In this document: one piece after another, positions 42,082 through 50,978 of the stretch
How the letters are laid out: the number at the start of each line of letters is the position of its first letter
How positions within the stretch are numbered: the stretch's first letter is position 1
NCBI GenBank assembly: GCA_041918175.1
Contig: JAYRWE010000039.1
Span: 95,976 to 159,975, forward strand
From: JABWAN01 sp041918175
Lineage (GTDB): Bacteria > Zhuqueibacterota > Zhuqueibacteria > Zhuqueibacterales > Zhuqueibacteraceae
Reading direction: 5' to 3'
Length of the DNA: 64,000 nucleotides
Made by a program: the position numbers and the translations under genes
The notes under the pieces: model-generated
What the model was told of the DNA's origin: nothing
Databases searched by the model: none
What the model saw: the letters and a program-made list of their open reading frames with translations, nothing else

Positions 42082-43095
42082 ATGCGTAACCAAATGATTC
42101 GCGTTTCTGTGTTCATGTTGTTGGCGATGACGCTGATGTTGCTTATCGGCTGCGACAATAAGCCGAAACTGCCGCCCATTGCAGGTTGGCAGTCATATCA
42201 GAATCCTTATTTCAAAATGCAATTCCGCTATCCCCAAGGCTGGCATGCCGCGGAAGAAGGCGGCTCGGTCAAACTCTATGCTTCACAAGAAGCCGCATTG
42301 AAATTTTTCGAAAGAGTCGAAGGCGTGGAGGCGGAAATCTCTTTCGCGAAACAAGACTCGGTTGTGACTTTGGCTTCGTATATGAATGCGATTCAGAACG
42401 AGCGCAGCAATGAAGGATATGAGATTCAAGGGTTGGAGTCGCGCACGTTGGATGATGCCGAAGCGAGTGTGCTTTCCTATCGCGGTGCGCTCGCGGAAAA
42501 GACCATTTTGAGCGTCGTACACGCCGTGGCCATGAAAGACACGATGATCTTCACCGTGAAATACTCCGGCTTGAACGATCAGTTTGCCGCGTACAAAACG
42601 GTTTTTGATACGCTCATGGCCTCCGTAAAATTACCGCGTCCGAGCGCCGCGGTTTCTTCTGCTGATCCTTCGCTGCCGGCCTCCGACTTTGTGGACTTTG
42701 ACAATAAGTTCCTCAAAGTTTCGCATCCGAGCAATTTCAACCCTTCCACGCCGGCGCCTAAAGGCGAAACGCAATTCTCGCTGCAACTTACGGGCTATCG
42801 CCAAGACTGTACGATCCGCGTCGATGTGTTGCCCGCCAAAGGCTTGACGGTTGATAAAGTCGTCACGCAAAACGCCGGTAAATTCAAAGGCGCGAGTGCG
42901 CCGAAGACCGCGACGATTTCCGGCGAGAGCGCAATGTATTTGAATTACTCTCCGGCCAAAGACATCAGCAGCCGCGCATACTTTACCGTGAAAAATGACA
43001 AAGTCTATCGCGTGATCATGAATTACTTCACGCCGATGCGCGACGATTTCTTGCCGGTGTTTGAAAAGGTTGTGGCCTCGCTGCAAATCAAATAA
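42082..43095 (+). CDS. Lipoprotein with two PsbP/DUF1795-like domains
   Basis: 337 residues; lipobox LLIGC at ~21-25 of the signal segment (MLLAMTLMLLIGCDNKP). Two similar halves, each with a 'YFKMQFRYPQGWHAAEE'-type start: residues ~35-180 (QNPYFKMQFRYPQGWHAAEE) and ~200-337 (DNKFLKVSHPSNFNPSTPAP; FLPVFEKVVASLQIK). The pattern resembles PsbP-like/DUF1795 proteins. Function unknown. It begins 139 bp after the TPR gene and is closed by a strong terminator, so it may end the operon or form its own unit. Confidence 0.8.
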   Translation: MRNQMIRVSVFMLLAMTLMLLIGCDNKPKLPPIAGWQSYQNPYFKMQFRYPQGWHAAEEGGSVKLYASQEAALKFFERVEGVEAEISFAKQDSVVTLASYMNAIQNERSNEGYEIQGLESRTLDDAEASVLSYRGALAEKTILSVVHAVAMKDTMIFTVKYSGLNDQFAAYKTVFDTLMASVKLPRPSAAVSSADPSLPASDFVDFDNKFLKVSHPSNFNPSTPAPKGETQFSLQLTGYRQDCTIRVDVLPAKGLTVDKVVTQNAGKFKGASAPKTATISGESAMYLNYSPAKDISSRAYFTVKNDKVYRVIMNYFTPMRDDFLPVFEKVVASLQIK

Positions 43096-43122
43096 CGCAG
43101 CCAGCAGGTTCGTGGAATAGTC

Positions 43123-43170
43123 GGCCGCTCGGAAAGGTTCGCCAGGCCTTTCCGAGCGGCCGTTTTTTTT
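43123..43170 (+). terminator. Strong Rho-independent terminator
   Basis: 15-bp perfect stem GGCCGCTCGGAAAGG / CCTTTCCGAGCGGCC with a 9-nt loop, followed by GTTTTTTTT, 27 bp after the lipoprotein stop. Confidence 0.95.
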
Positions 43171-43192
43171 ACATTGCAGCACAAAATAGAAC

Positions 43193-43220
43193 TTGACATT
43201 CGAAGGCAAGTTTCTATCTT
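43193..43220 (+). promoter_or_regulatory. Sigma-70-type promoter
   Basis: TTGACA (43193-43198) and TATCTT (43215-43220) with a 16-bp spacer, just after the terminator. It would give a ~220-nt leader to the gene at 43448. 43221-43447 otherwise shows nothing. Confidence 0.5.
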
Positions 43221-43447
43221 GTGGCCTTCATTTTTTTGCGTGCGGCGAGTGCGGCGTTCTCATCCCCATCCACTCTTCATATTTGTTCATGCACTCGGCC
43301 CGCTGCGACACCCACTCTGCGAAGAGACTCTCACGCCTCTTCATGAACTAACACAAAATATTTTCAATGCGCTTCGCTTGGCGACTCAATAAGAATTTAT
43401 TGAGCAGAGCAAGCTTTTTTCTTTTGGGCAGATTTTGAGGAAAACTT

Positions 43448-43942
43448 ATGCGCCAACACCAGCACTGTTTTCTGGCAATGCTCCTTTGCGGTGGAGCGAT
43501 GCAACTGGGCTTTGCGGGAAAACATGAGGCGTCGGTATCGCGCGACAGTGCGGAACCGACCGCGGAAATGATTGTGGACGATGAAGGCGTGTGGTGTGAT
43601 GAAATTTTTTGGCGAAAAATGCAAATCGCAAGCAGCAGAGCAAGCGCTGTTGCGATGTCAGTTCTAAAAGAGATCGAGGCTTTGTCGGGCATTCCGCCGG
43701 CGGAGAGTCATGCACCGCTGTGGCGTTTGGAATGGCCTGCGCCGGAATTGGTTGCCGCAGACATGGTAATTTATGATCTCATGGGGCAGCCTGTGCGCCG
43801 CTTGCCGCGAGAAACGACAGCGAAAACCATGTGGTGGGATGGCAGAAACGACGCGGGCGAATTGGTGCCCGCAGGAAAGTATTGGTATCGCGTGCGCACG
43901 GAGACGCGCATCTATAGCAAGATGCTCGTGGTCACGCGTTGA
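43448..43942 (+). CDS. Short secreted protein with FlgD-Ig-like C-terminal module
   Basis: 164 residues. Signal peptide ~1-23 (MLLCGGAMQLGFAGK). After a charged spacer the last ~75 residues form the sorting-type Ig module: ADMVIYDLMGQPVRRLPRET, MWWDGRNDAGELVPAGKYWY, RIYSKMLVVTR. It is much shorter than the other FlgD-Ig proteins of the window and lacks the PNPF lead-in, so it is close to a stand-alone sorting module. It lies 18 bp before the sugar-phosphate isomerase gene. Confidence 0.8.
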   Translation: MRQHQHCFLAMLLCGGAMQLGFAGKHEASVSRDSAEPTAEMIVDDEGVWCDEIFWRKMQIASSRASAVAMSVLKEIEALSGIPPAESHAPLWRLEWPAPELVAADMVIYDLMGQPVRRLPRETTAKTMWWDGRNDAGELVPAGKYWYRVRTETRIYSKMLVVTR

Positions 43943-43960
43943 ACTCCAATAGAGGTCGTT

Positions 43961-44428
43961 ATGAAAATCGCCGTTGGCAGTGATATGAAAACGCACCTCA
44001 CGGAAGTCGTGGTGGAAGAGCTGCGGCAAAGAGGTTTTGCCGTTACGATCTTTGGCGCTTTGGTGCGCGAGCCAGCTCCGTGGCCGCGCGTTGCGGTGGA
44101 AGTTGCCGCACAAGTGGCGAATGGCGTGTGCGACCAAGCCGTGCTCTTTTGCTGGACCGGCACAGGCATCAGTCTCGCGGCGAACAAAGTGCGCGGCGTG
44201 CGCGCAGCACTGTGTCATGATGCGGAGACCGCGCGTGGCGCACGCAAATGGAACGATGCCAACGTGCTCGCGATGAGCCTGCGCGCCGTTTCGGAGCAAG
44301 TTGCCAAGGAAATTTTAGACGCATGGTTCACGACCGCGCCGAGCACAGATCGCGAAGACGTTGAATGCCTGGAATACCTTGCAGAGGTAGAGAAGAAGTA
44401 TTTGCTGCCGGTCAGTGTAAAAGCTTGA
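43961..44428 (+). CDS. RpiB/LacAB-family sugar-phosphate isomerase
   Basis: 155 residues: MKIAVGSDMKTHLTEVVVEE, VCDQAVLFCWTGTGISLAAN, KVRGVRAALCHDAETARGAR, WNDANVLAMSLRAVSE. The catalytic Cys context is CWTGTG where classic RpiB has CGTGIG, and the usual N-terminal D-H-x-G is GSDMKTHL, so the substrate may differ from ribose-5-phosphate. Cytoplasmic. It is translationally close to an unrelated secreted protein gene. Confidence 0.88.
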   Translation: MKIAVGSDMKTHLTEVVVEELRQRGFAVTIFGALVREPAPWPRVAVEVAAQVANGVCDQAVLFCWTGTGISLAANKVRGVRAALCHDAETARGARKWNDANVLAMSLRAVSEQVAKEILDAWFTTAPSTDREDVECLEYLAEVEKKYLLPVSVKA

Positions 44429-44780
44429 ATGGTTCTCAGCAAAACGCTGATCGTTTGGCCAAAGGCTTAGTGATATTGCCAGCCTTGCAGTTTACATTTT
44501 CTTGTCTGATTTTGATTATTGAACCGTGCAATCTGATCTTGCGCAGCAGAAAAGATTGGAATGGAATCGCTTGTGATCTAGTAAGCCAATGCGAATTTGA
44601 AATGGTTCGTTCAATAAGGCATTTCTTGGGTATTCTATCATTTAGGGAAGGCGTAGTTCTGTTCAATCACAAAAAGTGCGATAATTTGCAAAGCAATTCA
44701 TTATGCTGGCACGAGTTTTTTGAGCTTCATGGGCCTGCTTAGAATTTCACCAATGTTTCTTAAACCGTATGAGGAAAGAC
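44429..44780. other. Intergenic region, 352 bp
   Basis: AT-richer than its surroundings. A frame continues over part of it but has no credible start or family signature. No terminator or promoter stands out. AGGAAAG at 44772-44778 is the ribosome-binding site of the next gene and selects the ATG at 44781 over the one at 44769. Confidence 0.6.
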
Positions 44781-47700
44781 ATGAAACGACAAACGGCTCA
44801 TCCGACTGAAAAGAAACCTGCTTTTGATCTCTTCGGGGCAAAGCAGAACAAACAGAATCGCGGACAACAGATTTTGAGGCGAGTGCAGGCTGAAGTATTG
44901 TTTTTGTTTTTCATCTTGTTCTTCACTACGGCGGCCCACGCACAAGAACAAGGCCTTACAGCGGCAAAGGGATTACTTCTCGACGCGCCTCCAATACACA
45001 ATATCCCCGCTCGCAGCAGTATTACCAAGAGTGTTGTCCTTGAAGGAGCACTCGAAAATGCTGATAGCTGGTCTAAAGCAGGTTCTTGGAAGTCCGGCAT
45101 TTTGCCGGTCACCCCAAAAGCGGCATTCGCGCCGAACTCGTATACGGCCATCAATTTCTCGAATCAGTATAGTAACAATGCCGATGATTGGTTGATTAGT
45201 CCAATCATCACGCTTGGGTTGGCAAGCCCTAACGGCCGCTTATTCTTGGAGTTCTCGGAAAAGTTTGAGTTGGAAAGCGGCCATGATCGCGGCTTCATAA
45301 AAGCCTCTATCGATGGTGGCTCTTCATGGATTACGGTCAGTGTGCGAGATGGTAGAAGTGATTGGCGAGAAACTCGCGTCGATATCACCTCCTTTGCAAA
45401 TAAACAGATCAAACTAGCATTTAATCTCACCTCAGATGAGAGCTTTACCTACACCGGTTGGAGCATCTCAAACTTGAGATTTCGCGAGGTCGCGGCTGAC
45501 CCTTTTACCGCAAAAATGACGAGCTTAAATAGCCAAAACTTTCCATTCATATACATGAACGTGGCGGTGGATACTTTTGGCGTGGGGTTCCCAGATCTGA
45601 CGAAATCGAATTTCACAGTTTATGAAAATGGCGTGTTGCAGCAAGATTTCTTTGATGTGACACCTCCCGAGGTGGGTGGAGGGGTCAGGTTGGCTGATAT
45701 TGTGTTTGTCTTGGATGTCACTTCAAGCATGACCGAGGAGATTGAGGCAGTTCGCCAAAATATGCTGAGTTTTGTCAATGCCTTGGACAGTAGTAGCATC
45801 GATTACAGAATTGGTTTCGTGGTTTTTGGCGATATCGTTTATACTTACAACAGCGGGAACATGTACTCTGAGCAATCCACGATTCTTTCAATAATAAACA
45901 ATATTCGGCTCGGTGAACACGGGATTGGGAGCGGCGGCGATATTCCTGAGAATCAATTGGACGCGATGGCAGCCGCCGCAGCGATGAATTATCGCCCTGG
46001 CACTCAGAAAGTTCAGATTCTACTCACCGATGCTAATGCTCATGAAGCCGATGGGGTAACAAGCAGGACGGTCAGCTCTCTCATCAGCCTCTTGTCCGCA
46101 ACCAATATGACGGTCTTTCCGGTATTTGATACGAATCTGGCCGCGCAACGAAATCAATACATTCCAATTGCGCAAGCCACCAACGCCGATGGAGCATATT
46201 ATCATATCTATGATAATTTCAACGCCATCATCAATAAGATCGGGATTATCATTGCCAACTCTTATCTGGTTCGTTACAAAACCAATAACTCCGCATGTGA
46301 TGGAACACGGCGCAATGTGGAAGTTCGTGTGAGTTACGAAGGAAATACGGCGGCTGCCACCGGCTTTTACGATCCTTGCTCTGCACCTTTGATAAAAAGA
46401 ACCCTCGCAACCATCAATCTGAGTAGCACTGCCCAGATCGCTGGCGCCGCGCTGACCATCGCCGCCGAGATCACTGATTCTGCAACTCCGTTTGTGCAGA
46501 GCGCTACCCTGTTTTATCGCACGACTGGCGCTACAACGTATGTTTCGCGTCCAATGTCGCTGACGAGCAATAATATTTATCAGGCGATCATTCCTGGAAA
46601 CGCAGTGATTACGCCAGGACTTGACTATTACATCACAGCGACCGACGGTCAGGTTACCTCATCAGACCCGTCCGTGGATCCGGCGATGGCGCCATATCAG
46701 ATCGCCATTTTGCCCAATCAGCCGCCGCAGATTACGCACACCCCGGTCACGAGCGGCACGCCTGGCTCTGCTATTGCGATCAACGCCACCGTGATTGACA
46801 ACACCAATCGTCTCGTTAGCGTGACGCTGTACTTTCGCGCGTTCGGCACACTACTCTTTACCACGGCGAATATGAATTCCGTGGGCGGCAATCAATACTC
46901 GGCTACGATTCCCGGCAATGTGATCACCAACGCAGGCGCGGAATATTATATTCGCGCGGTGGATGATTTTAACGTCGCGAGTACACATGGCTTGCATAAG
47001 ATTAATGTGGGCTGCACTTCGAATCTCTTTTATGATAATTTCTCCGACGGCATCGCCGACGGCTGGGCGCCCAATGTGGCCTCGCGCTGGCACGTGACGA
47101 ATTTCAATTATTGCGTCGACGTACTCAATCCCAACGGAGATGAGTACACGGTGTTGAATCAAAGCAAACTCGCCGACTTTATATTTGACGTGAAAGCCAA
47201 AGCGCTCGCGGCTTCCAATAAAAATTTCTTCATCATGTTCGGCGTGCAGGATTTTACGAATAGCCCGGAGGACAGTTATTATCTCCGCTTTGGCAGCGGC
47301 AACACCGGCATTACGCTGTTTCGTAGCGTGGCGGGCGTCGGTTTGCCGCTCGCCTCCGTGCCGGATAATTTCGCGGACGACAATCAGTTTCACAACGTCC
47401 GTATCGAGCGCCGCGGACAGAATATTAAAATTTACGGTGACCGGCGTCTGCTTTTGAGCGTGAACGATGGCACGCATGCCACGGGCCATATCGGTTTTGG
47501 TTCTTATCAAAGCACGGCCTGCTTTGACGATGTGCAGGTGAGCGCATGCCCCGACTCGCTGCCCGGGCCGGTGGTGTTTGCGAATTATCACATCGACGAT
47601 GACAATGGCGGCGCAAGCTCGGGCGACAACGACGGTTTGCCCGAAAGCGGCGAACGCGTCGAAATGACCATGGGCCTTACCAATCTCGGGCCGCGTTACG

Positions 47701-50633
47701 CGTTGGATGTGAGCGCGATTATATCGACGAACGATCCCGACGTCACGATTTTGGATAACAACAACAACTGGCCGAACATTGCGCCCACGACGATGGCGGG
47801 CAGTTCAAGCAATTTCGGGTTTCAAGTGAGCAGCACGTTGCAACAAACCAAATACGTGACCTTCACTTTAACCGTTTCCGCTGCGAACGGCGGCCCCTGG
47901 ACGCAGACTTTTCTTGTGCGCGTTTCCCCTCCTCCTGGCATGCCGGAGCTCGTCGCCGACCGGGTATTTCTGCGCACCGGGCCAAACTCTGGCGCGGAAG
48001 TGACGAACCCGGTTGCGGGGCAACAGTATTATGTTCATTTCGATTGGCGCAACGCAGGCGCGCTTGCGGCGAACAGCTTTCGTTTCGAAATCCGGCTCAA
48101 TAACAGCGTGATCTATGGTTTCAGTTCTGCCAATGCGCCGGGTAATTCGACGCATAATTCGTACGGCCCCTCGCCCGTGGTGTGGCCCGCTGGCGGCGGC
48201 GTGATTAGCGGCGCGCTCGACGTGAACAACGTCATCACTGAGGAAGCGGAGAACAATAACAAAGCCTATCGCACGTTCGGCTTTCAAAGCTTCGGCGATT
48301 TCGATTTCACCGCGCAAGTGCGCACCACGGAAAATTTCAACAACAATGGCGGCGCGGATCTTTGCTTCGTTTACGGCTATCAGGACGAGCGGCACTATTA
48401 CTACGTGATGTTCAATCGCGGACTCAATGAAACCCGCGTCTACAAAGTGCGCGACCTCGAGCGCATTCTCGTCGGCAATCTCGGTACGTTCACGATTCCG
48501 GATAATAACTATCACACCGTGCGCTTGCTGCGCCGTAGCGGCGATTTGCAAGTGTATTGGGACAACACGCTGCTCGGCGGTACGGCCAATGATCATGAAT
48601 ACGGTGCCGGCGGCCTTGGCGTGGGTTCGTTTAACGACGCCGGGATCTTCGACGATATTTGCGTTAAGCAGGTGGGAAGTACGAATTGCCTGTTCTCGGA
48701 TAATTTCGAAGACGGCAACGCCAATGGCTGGCTACCGCTAACTTTTACGCGTTGGGATGTGATCACCGACGGCGGCGATCGCGGCTATCGCCTCCATGAC
48801 ACGAACTATGAAAACCTTGAGTCTTTACGACTGGGCGAGTATAGCCTCATCGGACCTTCCACGACCGGCGGGCAAGCCGATCTTGTGGCGCAGCGCATTT
48901 TCCTGCGCAACAGCGCGGGCGCGGAGGTTGATGTTCCCACTGCGGGGCAAGCGCTCACAGTGAATTTTCAGTGGCAGAACACCGGCAGCGCCGCAGCGAA
49001 CAATGTTCCGATTGAAATTCGCCTCAACGGCAATGTGTTGTGTACGGCGAATGTCACTGCCAATACCGGTGAAGTAAAGACCACGAGTTGCGCCACGCCG
49101 GTGGTGTTCAATCCCGGTAGCTATTTGTTCGAGGCCACTGCCGATGTCGGAAATCTCATCAGTGAGTCCAATGAGAATAACAACAGCAGCAATCGGCGCT
49201 ACGAGGTCCCGCGGCCTTGCGGCCCGACTGCTTGCACCGGCCCGGCGCTTTTCCCGGTGTCGCAAGATTCGACCACGATCGGCGATTCGATCACCGGGCG
49301 CAACGGCACCACGGTTTGTGTGGACATTCGCATGAAACAGAACGCGATCCCCGTTGATGCTTTCGGCTTTCATGTGCAAGTCAACCCCGCGCAATTGGCT
49401 TTCGTGAACGCCTCGGCTGGCGATTTGACCACGGGCTTCACGAGCGTCAACGCGATCGAATCGCCGACCGGTTCGGGCAACATCATTTGCGGCGGCTTCG
49501 GCCCCAACGCGATTCCGGTGAATAGCCAGGGCGTGTTGATTCGTTTGTGTTTCACCGTCACCTGCACCACCGGCGTGATGAGCGACATCACCCTCAACAA
49601 TTTGATTGACGACGTGGCCGGCATGGCCGCATGCTGCAATACTTTCTCTTGCAGCGTGTGCCTCAGCGACGGCGACGTGAACAATTCCAAAACGCTCTCG
49701 CCCGGCGATGCGCTATGCGCGTTCAATATTTATCTGAACGGCGGCAGACTTCCCGCGTCTTGTGATGTCCCGAACTTTGACTGTGAGCTGATCGCCGCAG
49801 ATGTGAACTGTGATGGTGTCGTGACCCCGAGCGATGCATTAGCAATCTTCACACGCTACTTACAAGGTGGATTACCGCAGCATTGCTTTGCCAAAACCAC
49901 ATTGGCGAAATCTGCTGGGAGGCCGTATCGCCTCGCGCTCAAACAGAGCCAAATGATTCTTTCCAGCAATGCGAGTGATGAGTTGCTCAAGCTCACGTTG
50001 CGGGTGGATAATCCCGAAGGCTTGCGTGCACTAGGCTTGCAGCTTTCGTATCCCGCGGATAAAGTCGAACCGCTCGCAGTGCAGCGCACGGCGTTGACCG
50101 CGAAGTGGGAGAAGTTAGATGGGCAAAGCTTGTGGCCCGGGCAGATGATTATTGGCGGATATGATCCCGAAGCCTTGCCAAACGGAACTGCGGCGGAGGT
50201 GTTCGAGATTCTCTTCAAAGTGAAAAACCAGTTCGTGCGTTTGGAAGAGTTCAGCCTTTCAGATCTGGTTGATGATTTCGAGCAAGCAGTTGTGCTCACC
50301 GGCGAAGCCGGAGAGCTTGCCGTGGGCGGCACGCCGAGAACTTTTCAATTGCATCAAAGCTATCCCAATCCCTTTGGCGCAGCGCACAGCGGCTTGACCA
50401 CGATTCGTTTCGATTTGCCGGACAATGATGCCGTGAAGATGGAATTGGCAATCTATAATCTCGCGGGCCAGCTTGTCCGGCAATTGCTCACAGGCACGCG
50501 CGCAGCGGGTTCATATGAAATCACGTGGGATGGCAACGATGAGGCTGGCAATCCCGCGCCTTCGGGAACATATCTCTATCGCTTGCGTGCCGGCGGTCAC
50601 CTCGCAAGCAAGACGCTCGTGCTCGTGCGGTAA
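44781..50633 (+). CDS. Giant modular secreted protein: VWA, CARDB, cohesin-, dockerin- and FlgD-Ig-like domains
   Basis: About 1950 residues. A basic ~38-residue lead precedes the signal helix (VLFLFFILFFTTAAHAQ). Modules in order: jelly-roll ~75-230; von Willebrand A ~303-500 with a MIDAS-like VLDVTSSM; two Ig-like units ~530-740; laminin-G-like ~747-915 (YDNFSDGIADGWAP); CARDB ~1053-1155 (DWRNAG); a second laminin-G-like; second CARDB ~1366-1475; cohesin-like ~1489-1600; dockerin-like ~1627-1695 (DGDVNNSKTLSPGDAL; ADVNCDGVVTPSDAL); second cohesin-like ~1710-1840; FlgD-Ig ~1860-1950 (YPNPFGA; YNLAGQLVRQLL). Probably surface-displayed and Ca-binding. The first ~1.8 kb is AT-richer than the rest, suggesting domain shuffling. 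Confidence 0.9.
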   Translation: MKRQTAHPTEKKPAFDLFGAKQNKQNRGQQILRRVQAEVLFLFFILFFTTAAHAQEQGLTAAKGLLLDAPPIHNIPARSSITKSVVLEGALENADSWSKAGSWKSGILPVTPKAAFAPNSYTAINFSNQYSNNADDWLISPIITLGLASPNGRLFLEFSEKFELESGHDRGFIKASIDGGSSWITVSVRDGRSDWRETRVDITSFANKQIKLAFNLTSDESFTYTGWSISNLRFREVAADPFTAKMTSLNSQNFPFIYMNVAVDTFGVGFPDLTKSNFTVYENGVLQQDFFDVTPPEVGGGVRLADIVFVLDVTSSMTEEIEAVRQNMLSFVNALDSSSIDYRIGFVVFGDIVYTYNSGNMYSEQSTILSIINNIRLGEHGIGSGGDIPENQLDAMAAAAAMNYRPGTQKVQILLTDANAHEADGVTSRTVSSLISLLSATNMTVFPVFDTNLAAQRNQYIPIAQATNADGAYYHIYDNFNAIINKIGIIIANSYLVRYKTNNSACDGTRRNVEVRVSYEGNTAAATGFYDPCSAPLIKRTLATINLSSTAQIAGAALTIAAEITDSATPFVQSATLFYRTTGATTYVSRPMSLTSNNIYQAIIPGNAVITPGLDYYITATDGQVTSSDPSVDPAMAPYQIAILPNQPPQITHTPVTSGTPGSAIAINATVIDNTNRLVSVTLYFRAFGTLLFTTANMNSVGGNQYSATIPGNVITNAGAEYYIRAVDDFNVASTHGLHKINVGCTSNLFYDNFSDGIADGWAPNVASRWHVTNFNYCVDVLNPNGDEYTVLNQSKLADFIFDVKAKALAASNKNFFIMFGVQDFTNSPEDSYYLRFGSGNTGITLFRSVAGVGLPLASVPDNFADDNQFHNVRIERRGQNIKIYGDRRLLLSVNDGTHATGHIGFGSYQSTACFDDVQVSACPDSLPGPVVFANYHIDDDNGGASSGDNDGLPESGERVEMTMGLTNLGPRYALDVSAIISTNDPDVTILDNNNNWPNIAPTTMAGSSSNFGFQVSSTLQQTKYVTFTLTVSAANGGPWTQTFLVRVSPPPGMPELVADRVFLRTGPNSGAEVTNPVAGQQYYVHFDWRNAGALAANSFRFEIRLNNSVIYGFSSANAPGNSTHNSYGPSPVVWPAGGGVISGALDVNNVITEEAENNNKAYRTFGFQSFGDFDFTAQVRTTENFNNNGGADLCFVYGYQDERHYYYVMFNRGLNETRVYKVRDLERILVGNLGTFTIPDNNYHTVRLLRRSGDLQVYWDNTLLGGTANDHEYGAGGLGVGSFNDAGIFDDICVKQVGSTNCLFSDNFEDGNANGWLPLTFTRWDVITDGGDRGYRLHDTNYENLESLRLGEYSLIGPSTTGGQADLVAQRIFLRNSAGAEVDVPTAGQALTVNFQWQNTGSAAANNVPIEIRLNGNVLCTANVTANTGEVKTTSCATPVVFNPGSYLFEATADVGNLISESNENNNSSNRRYEVPRPCGPTACTGPALFPVSQDSTTIGDSITGRNGTTVCVDIRMKQNAIPVDAFGFHVQVNPAQLAFVNASAGDLTTGFTSVNAIESPTGSGNIICGGFGPNAIPVNSQGVLIRLCFTVTCTTGVMSDITLNNLIDDVAGMAACCNTFSCSVCLSDGDVNNSKTLSPGDALCAFNIYLNGGRLPASCDVPNFDCELIAADVNCDGVVTPSDALAIFTRYLQGGLPQHCFAKTTLAKSAGRPYRLALKQSQMILSSNASDELLKLTLRVDNPEGLRALGLQLSYPADKVEPLAVQRTALTAKWEKLDGQSLWPGQMIIGGYDPEALPNGTAAEVFEILFKVKNQFVRLEEFSLSDLVDDFEQAVVLTGEAGELAVGGTPRTFQLHQSYPNPFGAAHSGLTTIRFDLPDNDAVKMELAIYNLAGQLVRQLLTGTRAAGSYEITWDGNDEAGNPAPSGTYLYRLRAGGHLASKTLVLVR

Positions 50634-50978
50634 AATTGTTCTTGCAATTTTACCCGACCCTGGACATTTTAGCGCCCGTTTAAAACCGCAGCGCGAACCG
50701 ATGATCTTACAGCCTTGAGCCGTTCTCACGAATTTCGCGCGCGTTTTGACTGAGCAAAAGGAAACCGAACCTTCAATCGCAAACAGGCCGTTGCCCGCGT
50801 GCTATGGACTTCAAGGCGAACAAGGAGCTTTAATAAACCGCTAAGACCTTCTCGGTTGACCAACAACCGAGAAGGTCTTTTTATTTTACTGAGTAGCGCA
50901 GCTTTGCTAAACTTTTCCAGCTAGCAAAGTTGCGCTGCTCACCGCTGTTCAAAGCAACTTCAAAAAGGGAAGGTGTGT
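50634..50978. other. Intergenic region, 345 bp
   Basis: Contains a terminator (50843-50887) and a second long hairpin (50893-50940, GAGTAGCGCAGCTTTGCTA / TAGCAAAGTTGCGCTGCTC) without T-tract, ~35 bp before the next gene. GGGAAGG before the ATG at 50979. Confidence 0.7.
50843..50887 (+). terminator. Rho-independent terminator
   Basis: AAGACCTTCTCGGTTG - ACCAA - CAACCGAGAAGGTCTT then TTTATTTT. It lies 210 bp after the giant gene and ends its transcript, or blocks read-through into the CHRD gene. Confidence 0.9.

Noticed and set aside
43174..43392. 72-codon frame downstream of the terminator
   Set aside because: Covers a promoter-like region, lacks a ribosome-binding site and family features.
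44365..44742. 125-codon frame after the RpiB-like gene
   Set aside because: Its start lies inside the isomerase gene in another frame and the translation resembles no family.
49249..50300. Cellulosome scaffold interpretation of cohesin/dockerin modules
   Set aside because: No glycoside hydrolase or carbohydrate-binding module is visible and both modules are on the same chain.
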